A stretch of 64,000 nt of DNA from Micromonospora sp. CB01531 (GTDB lineage Bacteria > Actinomycetota > Actinomycetes > Mycobacteriales > Micromonosporaceae), in NCBI RefSeq assembly GCF_001905095.1, contig NZ_LWLS01000002.1, positions 1 to 64,000 on the forward strand, given 5' to 3'. Positions 26,177-35,150 of this stretch are shown here, piece after piece. The position numbers were made by a program, and so were the translations under genes. Position 1 is the stretch's first letter. Each line of letters begins with the position of its first letter. The notes under the pieces were generated by a model. It worked only from the letters and a program-made list of their open reading frames with translations. It did not search any database and was not told the origin of the DNA.

Positions 26177-26181
26177 CGCCG

Positions 26182-27384
26182 GTGACCGACGCGGCCGGGG
26201 CGGTCGCCGCAGCGGGTGCCGAGGCGTACCCGCGGATCGTGGCCGCCCTGATCCGCGTGACCGGCGACTGGACCCTCGCCGAGGACTGCGCCCAGGAGGC
26301 GCTCGCCGCGGCGCTGGAACGGTGGCCGCGCGACGGCGTACCCGGGAATCCGGGCGGCTGGCTGATGACCACCGCCCGGAACCGGGCCGTGGACGTGCTG
26401 CGCCGGGCCGCCGTGGAACGCCGCAAGCTGCGCGAGCTGGCGCTGCTCACCGACCCCGAGCCGGCGCCACCGGAAGGGGATGTGGTGGACGACCGGTTGC
26501 GGCTCATCTTCACTTGCTGCCACCCGGCGCTGGCCCTGCCGGACCGGGTCGCGCTGACCCTGCGCACGATCGCCGGGGTGCCCACCGCCGACATCGCCCG
26601 CGCCTTCCTGGTCAGCGAGTCGGCCATGACCCGCCGGCTCACCCGGGCCAAGACGCGGATCGCGGCGGCCGGCGTCCCGTACCGGGTGCCGACCGGGTCC
26701 GCGCTGGTCGAGCGGCTGCCGGGCGTGCTGGCCGTGCTCTACCTGCTGTTCACCCGGGGGTACGACGCCGACGGCGAGCCGGCCTTCGCGGCTGAGGCGA
26801 TCCGGCTGGCCCGGCTGCTGCACGAGTTGCTGCCGCAGGAGCCTGAGGCGGCCGGGCTGCTCGCCCTGTTCCTGCTGCACCACTCCCGCCGCGCCGCCCG
26901 CCGCGACCCGGCCGGCGACCTGCTCACCCTCGACGAGCAGGACCGGTCCCGGTGGGACCGGGTTGGCATCGTCGAGGGCGTGGCGCTGCTGGACCGCGCC
27001 GGGCACGGCCCGTACGCCCTGCAGGCCCGGGTCGCCGCCTGCCACGCCACCGCCCGCACCGCCGCCGACACCGACTGGCCCGCCATCGCCGGCTGGTACG
27101 ACCATCTGGTCCGGCTGGGCCCCACCCCGGTGGTCCGGCTCAACCGGGCGGTCGCCCACGGCTACGCGTACGGTCCGGCGGCCGGGCTTGCGCTGCTCGC
27201 CGAGGCCCGCGCCGGCGGCGTGCTGGACAACTACCCGCCGGCGCTGGCCGCCGAGGCCGAGCTGACCGCCCGGCACGGCGACCGGGACCGCGCCGCGGCG
27301 CTGTTCCGAGCGGCAGCCGACGCGGTGCGCTCCGAGCCGGAACAGCGGGCGCTGCTGCGGCGCGCGGCCGACGTGAGCCGGTGA
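26182..27384 (+). CDS. ECF42-type sigma factor with DUF6596/TPR-like C-terminal extension
   Basis: The 400-residue protein starts at GTG 26182. Sigma region 2 is AEAYPRIVAALIRVTGDWTLAEDCAQEALAAALERWP, and region 4 is LALPDRVALTLRTIAGVPTADIARAFLVSESAMTRRLTRAKTRIAAAG. A roughly 200-residue helical extension follows (YLLFTRGYDADGEPAFAAEAIRLARLLHEL, LYALQARVAACHATARTAADTDW, LNRAVAHGYAYGPAAGLALL), the SnoaL-less, TPR-like domain that defines ECF42. These factors lack an anti-sigma and are controlled through this extension. The preceding DGPF gene is the expected co-regulated partner. Confidence 0.9.
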   Translation: MTDAAGAVAAAGAEAYPRIVAALIRVTGDWTLAEDCAQEALAAALERWPRDGVPGNPGGWLMTTARNRAVDVLRRAAVERRKLRELALLTDPEPAPPEGDVVDDRLRLIFTCCHPALALPDRVALTLRTIAGVPTADIARAFLVSESAMTRRLTRAKTRIAAAGVPYRVPTGSALVERLPGVLAVLYLLFTRGYDADGEPAFAAEAIRLARLLHELLPQEPEAAGLLALFLLHHSRRAARRDPAGDLLTLDEQDRSRWDRVGIVEGVALLDRAGHGPYALQARVAACHATARTAADTDWPAIAGWYDHLVRLGPTPVVRLNRAVAHGYAYGPAAGLALLAEARAGGVLDNYPPALAAEAELTARHGDRDRAAALFRAAADAVRSEPEQRALLRRAADVSR

Positions 27385-27494
27385 GAAACCTCGACGGGTC
27401 TTGCGCCGAACCGGGCACGCCAGGAGGTGGATGATGTCGGTGCACCCGCCCATCACCCGGTTTGCGCAGGTCACACGTGGGTACGCAGCGCCCC

Positions 27495-27644
27495 ATGATC
27501 GCACTGCTCGTTGCCCTGTTGCTGGTGTGGTTGGTTCTGGTGGTCGTCGGGCTCGCGGTGAAGGGCCTGTTCTGGCTGTTCGTGGTCGGGGTGATCCTGT
27601 TCCTCGCGACCGCCATCGTCGGCTGGGTTCGCAAGCGGGTGTGA
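27495..27644 (+). CDS. Small hydrophobic membrane protein (49 aa)
   Basis: Starting at ATG 27495, the product MIALLVALLLVWLVLVVVGLAVKGLFWLFVVGVILFLATAIVGWVRKRV is almost entirely two hydrophobic helices with a basic C-terminal tail, a common actinobacterial small membrane protein of unknown function. Codon third positions are G/C as in real genes. A weak ribosome site and the short length keep confidence moderate. It lies alone between the sigma gene and the protease. Confidence 0.6.
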   Translation: MIALLVALLLVWLVLVVVGLAVKGLFWLFVVGVILFLATAIVGWVRKRV

Positions 27645-27738
27645 GCCCGCTGCCGGCCCGGCCGGGCTTGAGCCGCTGACGAATGCATTGTCGGCTTTGT
27701 AGGTACAGATCTGATGGGGCTGGCGGGTGCCGGACGGG

Positions 27739-28713
27739 TCAGTGCCCGGCGGTGAGCCCGTCGACCACGGTGCGGACGGTGTCGATCGAGATGGCGAAGC
27801 CGAGCCCGATGCTGCCGGCGTCCTGGCCGGTGGTGGCGATGGCGACGTTGATGCCGACGACCCGCCCGGCGGTGTCGACCAGCGCGCCGCCGGAGTTGCC
27901 GTGGTTGATCGCCGCGTCGGTCTGGATGAGGCCGCTCATGTCGTCCACCGACCGGTTCAGCGCGGAGACGATCCCCGAGGTCACCGTGTTCTGCAGGCCG
28001 AGCGGGCTGCCGAAGGCCAGCACCGGGTCGCCGACGGTCAGCGCGGCGTCGCTGCCGAGTGTCGCCGCGGTCAGCCCGCTGAGGCCGTCGGCCCGCAGTA
28101 GCGCGATGTCCGCGCTGGTGTCCTCGCCAACGAGGACAGCCGGGGCGGTACGTCCGTCGGACAGCTCGACGCGCAGCTGACCGCCGGAGGCGATCACGTG
28201 GGCGTTCGTCAGAATCAGCCCGTTCGCGTCGAGGATGACACCGGAGCCGAGGCTGGTGCCGGTGTTCGCGGCGGCGGTGACGGTGACGATGCTCGGCGAC
28301 ACCGCGGCGACCACCCCGGCGAGGGAGTCGATCGCGGCGCCGGCCGGGGTCACGTGCAACGCGGTGGCGGCCGTCCCGTCGGCCAGCAGCCGGTCGGTGA
28401 CCAGCGCGCCGGACGCGCCGCCGCCCAGCATCAGCACGAGCGCGACGCCGGCCGCGACGACCCGCCCACGCCGCCGGTACGGACGGGTACCCGTGGACGT
28501 GGTGGGCGGTGGTAGGGCCGGGGTTCTGGCGGACCGCGGTGGCTCGGTGGGCGGCCATCCGAAGCCGGGGCCGCCGTCCGAGCCGGGCCGGCTGGCCGTC
28601 GCGGGCGCCGGCAGATCGACCGCGGCAGGCGGGGCGGCGGTTGCCGGTGCCGGCGTACCGACCGGAGCGGAAACGGTGGGCGCGACGCCGGTGCGGTTCA
28701 ACGTGTCGGTCAT
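27739..28713 (-). CDS. S1C trypsin-like serine protease, membrane-anchored, no PDZ
   Basis: The 324-residue protein has a Pro/Ala-rich cytoplasmic N-terminus (about 1-78), one transmembrane helix (VVAAGVALVLMLGGGASGALV, about 85-105) and an extracytoplasmic HtrA/DegP-like protease. The catalytic triad is complete: H172 (LTNAHVI), D202 (TSADIALLR) and S274 (GNSGGAL). The sequence ends right after the protease domain (SIDTVRTVVDGLTAGH), so the PDZ domain usual for HtrA is missing. ATG 28713 overlaps the stop of the receiver-like gene upstream (ATGA), so they form an operon. Confidence 0.9.
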   Translation of the reverse strand: MTDTLNRTGVAPTVSAPVGTPAPATAAPPAAVDLPAPATASRPGSDGGPGFGWPPTEPPRSARTPALPPPTTSTGTRPYRRRGRVVAAGVALVLMLGGGASGALVTDRLLADGTAATALHVTPAGAAIDSLAGVVAAVSPSIVTVTAAANTGTSLGSGVILDANGLILTNAHVIASGGQLRVELSDGRTAPAVLVGEDTSADIALLRADGLSGLTAATLGSDAALTVGDPVLAFGSPLGLQNTVTSGIVSALNRSVDDMSGLIQTDAAINHGNSGGALVDTAGRVVGINVAIATTGQDAGSIGLGFAISIDTVRTVVDGLTAGH

Positions 28714-29132
28714 CGGGTCACCGCCAACCGCTCGGCGCCGGCGAGGACGGCGGTCCGCTCGACCGCCGGTGACGGCGGCCGGCTCGCTCGGCGGTGACAG
28801 GCGACGAGGTGGCCGGCCAGGATGGCGGTCGACCCGGCCCGTACACAGACGTCGGCCCCGGCCTGGAGAATGTCGGCGATGGCCGCCGCGGCGGCGTCGT
28901 GCTCGACGAGGACCACGAGGGTGCACCCGGCCGGCAACCGGCGGTGGGTCGGCCCGACGGTGTCCACCTGCGGGCAGATCAGCAGCACCAAATCGCCGGG
29001 CCGCACGCAGTCGATGCTGGGGGCCGGTAGCACCCGCCAGGCGGTCGGCAGCTGCCGGGCGAGCCCGGTGACCTGGGTAGGGTCGCCGAGGACGGCGACG
29101 GTGGGGGTGGCGGTGTCGGCGACGCGTTGCAT
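28710..29132 (-). CDS. Degenerate receiver-like domain protein
   Basis: The 140-residue protein resembles a CheY-type alternation of strands and helices (TVAVLGDPTQVTGLARQLP, DLVLLICPQVD, CTLVVLVEHDAAAAAIADILQAGADVCV), but the phospho-acceptor Asp is replaced (LVLLICPQ). No output domain follows, so it is at best a pseudo-receiver. Start ATG 29132 has GAGGAGAAG upstream. It is translationally coupled to the S1C protease gene and presumably shares its regulation. Its true function is unknown. Confidence 0.65.
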   Translation of the reverse strand: MQRVADTATPTVAVLGDPTQVTGLARQLPTAWRVLPAPSIDCVRPGDLVLLICPQVDTVGPTHRRLPAGCTLVVLVEHDAAAAAIADILQAGADVCVRAGSTAILAGHLVACHRRASRPPSPAVERTAVLAGAERLAVTR

Positions 29133-29271
29133 GGCTTCTCCTCAGCTCGGTGATGCACCCACCGTCGCTCGCGCATCTGAAGCCAACTTGTGCCCTTCCT
29201 GTGGAAACCCGGAGTGCCGCGGCCGGGGACGAACCGCCGCGGTCGCTCGGCTCGCCGATCCGGATGAGCAA

Positions 29272-29301
29272 AAAGGGTGGGCAGCGAACCGCCCACCCTT
29301 T
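29272..29301 (-). terminator. Terminator of the 29317-30522 gene
   Basis: Perfect 11-nt arms AAAGGGTGGGC (29272-29282) and GCCCACCCTTT (29291-29301) flank an 8-nt loop, 15 nt beyond the stop codon of the minus-strand gene, with an A/T run on both sides. Confidence 0.85.
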
Positions 29302-29316
29302 CTCGCTACCGTGCGG

Positions 29317-30522
29317 TTACCGGATCACCCGCGGATCGGCGTGCAGCCGGTCGGTCAGGCGGATGGTGATGAACTCGTTGTTGTCGGGCCGGCCGGGGTT
29401 CCGGCCGGACGAGAACGGGAAATTGTTGTCATTGAGGACGGCGATCGTCCGGTCGTCGAGGATCACCACGTCCTCGATGGTCGTGAACGGGAACCGGAAC
29501 GTCTCACCGGAGCCGCCCAGCCGGCGCGGGTCAGCGATGTCGAGCAGGTCGGCCACGAGGGTCTTGTCCAGCCGTCCGTCGCGGTCGCGGTCCCGCTTGT
29601 CGGCCAGGTAGATCTTCTTGACCTTCGCCGCGTCGCCCTCCGCGCCGTCCCGCTCGATGACAAGCAGCCGGTTCTGGTCGACGCTGATCGCGTCGCCGAT
29701 GGCGTGGCTGGGCGCGTCGAGCTGGTAGATCCACCGCCGGCCGGTGTAGGCACCGGTCCCCAGGTCAAACTCGTTGAGCCGCAGCGCACCCGCCGGGTCA
29801 CCGGCCACCGTTCCCTCGAGCAGCGGGAACAGCGTCCTGCCATCGGGCGACAGGGCCATGCCCTCGAAGCCCTTGCTGCTGCCGAGGTTGGGCGAGCCGG
29901 CGGGGTTCTCCGGGGCCCGCACGCCGGGCAGCGGGATCGGCGCCTGCAGCAGCCGACCGGCCCGATCCACGTGCAGCAGGTACGGCCCGAACTCGTCGCC
30001 AATCCAGTAGGACCCGTCGGCGACCCGCACCATCGACTCGATGTCGAAGTCGGCGCCGGTGAGCACCCGGTCGGCGCGGGTCAGCGGGAACGGGACCAGG
30101 CCGTTCGGGTCGGTGAGGTTGATCCCGCCGACCACGTCGACCTTGCCGGTAGGGAAGTCGGGCACGATGCGGTGGATGCGCAGGACGAAGTCGCCGCTGT
30201 TGGCCTTGTTGCCGTAGCCGTTGTCGGACAACGCGTCGAAGGTCCCGTCCGCGTTGCGCAAGATTCCACTGAATCCCTGCACCGGCTGGTCGGCGAAGGG
30301 CGGGGTGACGCCGTTGATCGGTGCGGTACCAAGCAGCGAGCCGGACGGCTCGCTGGCCGGAACGAACGTCTCGGCGGGCAGGGCGGCGAACCCGGTGAGG
30401 GCCGCCCGGCCGAACTCGTCGCGGGGGGCGGCACTGGCCACGGTGGACGAGGGCGCCACGACCGTGACCGCGAGCGCGCTGGCGGTCAGGCCGATGGCGG
30501 CGCGTCGTACGAGGGGTGTCAT
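29317..30522 (-). CDS. Secreted esterase-like/phytase-like beta-propeller protein
   Basis: About 401 residues with a Sec signal peptide (VRRAAIGLTASALAVTVVAPSSTVASAA). The mature protein matches the phytase-like/esterase-like family (PF13449-type): GFSGILRNADGTFDALSDNGYGNKANS, DFDIESMVRVADGSYWIGDEFGPYLLHVDRAGR, GFEGMALSPDGRTLFPLLEGT and FTTIEDVVILDDRTIAVLNDNNFP. These Asp/Glu clusters are the usual metal-binding positions. Substrates are unproven; phosphate-ester or calcium-dependent roles are plausible. ATG 30522 is preferred, with ATG 30543 also possible. It has its own terminator and is probably monocistronic. Confidence 0.82.
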   Translation of the reverse strand: MTPLVRRAAIGLTASALAVTVVAPSSTVASAAPRDEFGRAALTGFAALPAETFVPASEPSGSLLGTAPINGVTPPFADQPVQGFSGILRNADGTFDALSDNGYGNKANSGDFVLRIHRIVPDFPTGKVDVVGGINLTDPNGLVPFPLTRADRVLTGADFDIESMVRVADGSYWIGDEFGPYLLHVDRAGRLLQAPIPLPGVRAPENPAGSPNLGSSKGFEGMALSPDGRTLFPLLEGTVAGDPAGALRLNEFDLGTGAYTGRRWIYQLDAPSHAIGDAISVDQNRLLVIERDGAEGDAAKVKKIYLADKRDRDRDGRLDKTLVADLLDIADPRRLGGSGETFRFPFTTIEDVVILDDRTIAVLNDNNFPFSSGRNPGRPDNNEFITIRLTDRLHADPRVIR

Positions 30523-30605
30523 GGGCGGGACGGTAGGCCTCATCGTTGAACCCGCGTTGAACCCGGGACCAGCACCAGACCAATCCGGTCAGCCGAATGC
30601 GCCGA

Positions 30606-30645
30606 GCCCCGGGCAGACGAGCCACTCGTGGCGTCTGCTCGGGGC
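30606..30645 (-). terminator. Hairpin downstream of the 30794-31498 gene
   Basis: The 14-nt arms GCCCCGGGCAGACG (30606-30619) and CGTCTGCTCGGGGC (30632-30645) pair with one mismatch. They lie between two minus-strand genes, 150 nt past the stop at 30794. It could equally be an mRNA structure upstream of the next gene. Confidence 0.5.
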
Positions 30646-30793
30646 CTTCCGCTTTCCGGCTGGCCGCCCGCCGTCGCGCCGCTCCTTCCCTGCGCTGAGC
30701 AGCGGTGCGGCTTGCCGAACCCGGGCGGGCGCCGGACGTGCCGGTCGTCCGGCGCCCGCTGCGGCTCGCCGCCGACGTGCGCCGGGCCCGCGT

Positions 30794-31498
30794 TCAGGCG
30801 GCGCTGCCCCGTTCGCGTCCGGCGATGCGGACGCCGGCGACCACCAGGGGCAGCAACAGCAGGGAGAACACGGCACCCATGACGAGGGTCAGGTGCACCG
30901 GGGTGAACATGACGGCCGCGAACGTGCCCACGAACGCGAACGTCAACCACCAGCCCACCACGCCGGCGCGGGCCAGGCCGACGCAGATCAGCAGCAGCCC
31001 GAGTTGGGCGAACATGCTCGTTCCGCGCCAGAGCGGCATGAGGCTGGCGCCGTCGACGGCATCGGAGATGCGGACGGCGGCCTCCAGCGGCAGGCGCTGG
31101 CCGATCTCCATCCGCCACCAGTCGTCCTTCACGGCGCCGGAGATGTTGAGCAGGCTGACCGCGGCGAGCAGTGTGCCGACCAGGGTGGCTGCCCGTCCTC
31201 GCGCGCCGCGGACCAGTCCGGGCACCGCGAGCAGTCCCAGCGCGCTGATCAGCGTGCCGTAGTGCAGCAGGATCGAGGAGAGCTGGGTCTGCCCGCTGTC
31301 GCGGGCGAGCGAGGTCACGTAGTCGGCGGTCGATTCGCTGGCCTGCGGCGGGCAGGTGAGCATTCCGGCGAGGAAGAGGACCGGGCCGCCGATGAGCGCG
31401 CCCGCGCCGAGGCGGCGCAGTGTCGTCCGGCCGCGGGCATCGCCGCGGGTGTCCGTCGGGTCGGTGGTCGGGCCGGCGCTGTCGATGTTGCTGATCAT
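30794..31498 (-). CDS. Multi-TM membrane protein of unknown function
   Basis: The 234-residue protein from ATG 31498 has a GGGAG ribosome site. About six hydrophobic segments are visible (GALIGGPVLFLAGML, TLISALGLLAVPGLV, TLVGTLLAAVSLLNISG, FAQLGLLLICVGLA, WLTFAFVGTFAAVMF, GAVFSLLLLPLVVAGV). It resembles DUF4386/DUF998-type integral membrane proteins, but I cannot name the family firmly. It is divergent from a NarL-type two-component system (217-nt gap), which makes it a candidate target of that system. Confidence 0.78.
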   Translation of the reverse strand: MISNIDSAGPTTDPTDTRGDARGRTTLRRLGAGALIGGPVLFLAGMLTCPPQASESTADYVTSLARDSGQTQLSSILLHYGTLISALGLLAVPGLVRGARGRAATLVGTLLAAVSLLNISGAVKDDWWRMEIGQRLPLEAAVRISDAVDGASLMPLWRGTSMFAQLGLLLICVGLARAGVVGWWLTFAFVGTFAAVMFTPVHLTLVMGAVFSLLLLPLVVAGVRIAGRERGSAA

Positions 31499-31715
31499 CG
31501 TCACTCCCTGTCGCGGGCCGCACTCGTGGCGGCCGTGTCGGGTGATGACGATGCCGGGCGGCGGTGGTCGGGCGCGTCCGCCGCGGCGCACTGATCGAGG
31601 CCGCCCACCAGCGGAGGTACGCCCGCACGGCACACACCGAACGGTGGACCTGGAGCCGGTCGGGGTCCACCGCACGGCGGACGGCAGCGGCGGATCGGCG
31701 ACCTACAGTGCCACC

Positions 31716-32864
31716 ATGACGCTCGCCCGGCTGCGCGATCCCGGCCTCATCCCGTTCGTCCTGGGGCCGCTGATCGGCGTGCTCGCGGTCGTGGAGACGA
31801 CCCTGGATCCGTTCTTCGGGGACGCCGCGGTCGCCACCTGGGTGTCGGGTGTGCTGCTCGGCGGCGGGATCGTGCTGGCGCGGTGGTTCCCGCTCACCGG
31901 CACGCTGCTCGCCGCCGGCTGCTACCCGGTCGGAGCGCTGCTCGGCGCGAAGGGCCCCGGCGGTGCGGCCATGATCGGGCTGATCGGTGTGGTCGGCTGG
32001 GTCGGCTGGCGGGAGCCGCCACGACGATCGTCACTCGCTCTCGGCACCGGGGCCGTCGCGCTGGCCCTCACCTCGGTGGTCACCGGCAAACCCTCCTGGG
32101 AGCTGCTGTTCGTCCCGGCGATCCTGCTGCCGGGCTGGTTCCTGGGGCTGCTCGCCCGCGCCAACGCCGCCCGCGCGGCCCAGCTCGCGGACCTGGCCGC
32201 GGCGTTGGAGGCCGAACGCGAGGCGAACGCGCAGGCGGCGGTGGTGCAGGAGCGGGCGCGCATCGCGCGGGAGGTCCACGACGCGGTCGCCCACTCGGTC
32301 AGCGTGATGACGCTGCAGTTGGGTGGGCTACGCCGGCAGCTCGCGGATCGCCCGGAACAGCAGGAGATCGTGCTGGGGCTCGAACGCCTCGGCCGGCAGT
32401 CCGTGGAGGAGATGCGCGGGCTGGTGGGCATCCTGCGCGAGAGCGGTACGGCCGAGGCCGCCGCCCCGCAGCCCACGCTGGAGCGGGCCGACGCCCTGCT
32501 GGCCGAGGTGGCGCGGGCGGGCCTGCCGGTGCGGCTGCGGGTGGAGGGCGAGACGGTGCCCCTGCCCCGCACCCTGGACACCTCGGCCTACCGGGTGCTG
32601 CAGGAGGCGATGACGAACGTGCTGCGCCACGCCGGTTCCGTACCGACGGTGGTGACGATCTCCTACGCCCGGGACGGGGTCACTGTGGGCGTCGTCAACG
32701 AGCGCGGCGAGGTTCGGCCGGCTCCGGCTCCCCGTGGCCGGGGCGGGCACGGCCTGGTAGGGATGCGCGAGCGGGTGGCGCTCTTCGGCGGGTCGTTCGA
32801 CGCGGGGCCGCTGCCGGACGGCGGGTACGCGGTGCGGGCCCACTTCGCAATGCCGGGCCGGTAG
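31716..32864 (+). CDS. NarL/DesK-type sensor histidine kinase
   Basis: The 382-residue protein from ATG 31716 has about five hydrophobic segments in residues 1-145. A HisKA_3 dimerisation/phospho-acceptor helix follows (RARIAREVHDAVAHSVSVMTLQL, His188), then a HATPase_c domain with N-box QEAMTNVLRHAG and G-box GRGGHGLVGMRERVALFGG. The small extracytoplasmic loops suggest sensing within the membrane. The response regulator follows 10 nt downstream in the same operon. The upstream neighbour is a divergent membrane protein. The signal cannot be deduced. Confidence 0.92.
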   Translation: MTLARLRDPGLIPFVLGPLIGVLAVVETTLDPFFGDAAVATWVSGVLLGGGIVLARWFPLTGTLLAAGCYPVGALLGAKGPGGAAMIGLIGVVGWVGWREPPRRSSLALGTGAVALALTSVVTGKPSWELLFVPAILLPGWFLGLLARANAARAAQLADLAAALEAEREANAQAAVVQERARIAREVHDAVAHSVSVMTLQLGGLRRQLADRPEQQEIVLGLERLGRQSVEEMRGLVGILRESGTAEAAAPQPTLERADALLAEVARAGLPVRLRVEGETVPLPRTLDTSAYRVLQEAMTNVLRHAGSVPTVVTISYARDGVTVGVVNERGEVRPAPAPRGRGGHGLVGMRERVALFGGSFDAGPLPDGGYAVRAHFAMPGR

Positions 32865-32874
32865 GGGGTCGATC

Positions 32875-33534
32875 ATGAGTATTTCGGTGGTCCTGGTCGA
32901 CGATGAGGCGATGGTCCGGGTCGGCCTGCGGATGGTGCTCAGCGGCGAGCCCGACATCACGGTGGTGGGCGAGGCGTCCGACGGCGACCAGGCGGTCGAC
33001 CTGGTCACCCGTACGCGGCCGGACGTGGTGCTGATGGACATCCGGATGCAGCGCGTCGACGGTCTGGAGGCCTCGCGTCGACTGCTCGCGGCGGCACCGG
33101 ACACGAAGATCATCATCCTGACCACCTTCGACGAGGACGAGCACGTGGCGGCGGCGCTCCGGGCGGGGGTGAGCGGATTCCTACTCAAAATCTCGCCGCC
33201 GGAGCAACTCGTCGACGCGGTCCGGTTGGTGGCGGCCGGGCGCGGGCTGCTCGATCCGGCGGTCACCCTGCGGGTGATCCGCGGCTTCGCCGCGCAGCCG
33301 GAACCGGTCCCCCGTTCCCGCGAGCTCGACCAGCTCACCGCTCGCGAGGTCGACGTGCTCCGCCTCGTCGCCGAAGGGCTCACCAACGCTGAGATCGGGG
33401 GTCGGCTGTTCCTCGGCGAGGCCACCGTCAAGACCCACCTCTCGCGGGTGCTCATGAAGCTGAACCTGCGCACCCGGGTGCAGGCCGTGGTCTACGCGTA
33501 CGAGCATGGCCTGGTCCGACCAGGAGGGCGGTGA
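32875..33534 (+). CDS. NarL/LuxR-family response regulator
   Basis: The 219-residue protein has a receiver domain with acidic pocket D9/D10, phospho-acceptor D55 (VVLMDIRMQ) and switch/Lys residues TTFDEDEH and K105 (GFLLKISPP), so it is fully functional-looking. The C-terminal LuxR HTH is LTAREVDVLRLVAEGLTNAEIGGRLFLGEATVKTHLSRVLMKLNLRTRVQAVVYAYEHGLV. It pairs with the histidine kinase immediately upstream. Targets probably include its own operon and the divergent membrane protein. Confidence 0.93.
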   Translation: MSISVVLVDDEAMVRVGLRMVLSGEPDITVVGEASDGDQAVDLVTRTRPDVVLMDIRMQRVDGLEASRRLLAAAPDTKIIILTTFDEDEHVAAALRAGVSGFLLKISPPEQLVDAVRLVAAGRGLLDPAVTLRVIRGFAAQPEPVPRSRELDQLTAREVDVLRLVAEGLTNAEIGGRLFLGEATVKTHLSRVLMKLNLRTRVQAVVYAYEHGLVRPGGR

Positions 33535-33690
33535 ACTGGACAAACAGCCAGCAAGCCGCCCCCTGTTCGGGCGCGGCATCCGCCTTGTTCACCCGCACGT
33601 CAACATTGGCCGCCGATCGCTTCACCTCCTCCTCGTAGCGTCGCCGACGCGTCCGCGGATTGCGGACTCTCCGCTGGGAGGAATGCAACG

Positions 33691-35085
33691 ATGCACATCT
33701 TTTCCAAGCGCCGGCTGTCGGCCGTCGCCATCGCCGGAGCGGCCGTCATGGCCGTCGGCAGCGCAGCGTCGGCGGCGCCGGGCGGGTCGACCGGCCCGAG
33801 CAGCAGCGACGCGCCGTACCTGGTCCGGCACACGCCGGGCGTCACGCTGACGTCGCTGCTCACCACCGGCGACTCGGTCGGCGGCTACCGGATGGCCGGC
33901 ATCCCCGACGGCCTCGGCGCGTACGACAACGGTGACGGCACCTTCACCGTCCTGATGAACCACGAGCTCGCCAACACCGCCGGGGTCGCCCGGGCGCACG
34001 GCGGCAAGGGCGCCTTCGTCTCCAAGTGGGTGATCGACAAGAAGACCCTGCGGGTGCTGTCGGGCAGCGACCTGATCCGCAAGGTCTTCCTGTCCCGCAA
34101 CGGGCAGTACGTCGACACGCCGGGTGCGGTGTTCAACCGGCTCTGCTCGGCCGACCTCGCCGCCCGGACCGCGTTCTTCAACCCGGCCACCGGCAAGGGT
34201 TACGACGGCCGGATCTTCACCAACGGTGAGGAGTCGACCGGCGGCCGCGCGTTCGGCCACGTCGTCGAGACCGGCGACTCCTACGAGCTGCCCGGTTTCG
34301 GCACCGGGAGCTGGGAGAACATCGTCGCCAACCCGGCCAGCGGCGACAAGACCGTGGCGATGGGCACCAGCGACGGCGGGGCGGGCGAGGTCACGCTCTA
34401 CGTCGGTGACAAGAAGACCGTCGGGAACCCGGTGGAGAAGGCCGGCCTCACCGGAGGCAAGAGCTACACCATCTCCGTGCCGGGCATGGCGGTGGAGGAC
34501 AGCACCACGGCGTGGACCAAGGGCTCCCTGCCCTTCACGCTGTCGTCCACCGGCGGCACCTCGTTCGACCGGCCCGAGGACGGCGCCTGGGATCCGAACA
34601 ACCCGAACGACTTCTACTTCGCCACCACGGCCAGCATGACCAAGCACAGCCGGCTGTGGCGGCTGTCGTTCGACGACGTGACCGACCCGGCCAAGGGCGG
34701 CACCCTCACCATGGTGTTCGAGGGCCCGGCGGACCAGGCCAGCGGCCCGAAGATGATGGACAACATCACCATCAACGACCGCGGGCAGGTGCTCATGCAG
34801 GAGGACCCGGGCAACCAGGGCTACCTGGCCGGCGTCTACCAGTACGACATCGCCTCGGGCACGGTGCGCCGGATCATCGACGAGGACCCGGAGCGCTTCC
34901 TGCCCGGCGGCGCGTACTTCGACACCACTGACGAGGAGTCGTCGGGAATCATCCCGGCCCCGTTCCTCGGTGCGGGCAAGTACCTGCTGGACGTGCAGAA
35001 CCACACCAAGTCCGCGGACCCGGAGCTGGTCGAGAAGGGCCAGCTGTTGGTCCTGAACGTGGCCCCGGGCCAGCCGGTCCGGTAG
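33691..35085 (+). CDS. Secreted PhoX/DUF839-like phosphatase family protein
   Basis: The 464-residue protein has a Sec signal peptide (SKRRLSAVAIAGAAVMAVGSAASA). The mature part carries hallmarks of the PhoX-type beta-propeller: FTVLMNHELANTAG, GRIFTNGEESTGGRAFGH, SWENIVANPASGDKTVAMGTSDGG, FDRPEDGAWDP and FYFATT, whose Glu/Asp residues bind Ca/Fe in PhoX. The expected role is extracellular phosphate-ester hydrolysis, unproven here. It has GGGAGGAAT before ATG 33691 and a strong terminator after it, so it is transcribed alone. Confidence 0.82.
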   Translation: MHIFSKRRLSAVAIAGAAVMAVGSAASAAPGGSTGPSSSDAPYLVRHTPGVTLTSLLTTGDSVGGYRMAGIPDGLGAYDNGDGTFTVLMNHELANTAGVARAHGGKGAFVSKWVIDKKTLRVLSGSDLIRKVFLSRNGQYVDTPGAVFNRLCSADLAARTAFFNPATGKGYDGRIFTNGEESTGGRAFGHVVETGDSYELPGFGTGSWENIVANPASGDKTVAMGTSDGGAGEVTLYVGDKKTVGNPVEKAGLTGGKSYTISVPGMAVEDSTTAWTKGSLPFTLSSTGGTSFDRPEDGAWDPNNPNDFYFATTASMTKHSRLWRLSFDDVTDPAKGGTLTMVFEGPADQASGPKMMDNITINDRGQVLMQEDPGNQGYLAGVYQYDIASGTVRRIIDEDPERFLPGGAYFDTTDEESSGIIPAPFLGAGKYLLDVQNHTKSADPELVEKGQLLVLNVAPGQPVR

Positions 35086-35095
35086 TAACCGCACC

Positions 35096-35130
35096 GGGGA
35101 CCCGGGCAGACGTCGTCTGCCCGGGTCCCC
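35096..35130. terminator. Strong hairpin terminator between convergent genes
   Basis: Near-perfect 17-nt arms (35096-35112 and 35114-35130) end in CCCC and are followed by GGGGTTT. The hairpin lies 10 nt after the PhoX-like stop and 20 nt before the stop of the convergent minus-strand gene, so it could serve both. Confidence 0.85.
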
Positions 35131-35150
35131 GGGGTTTCCGGAGCTGGCGG

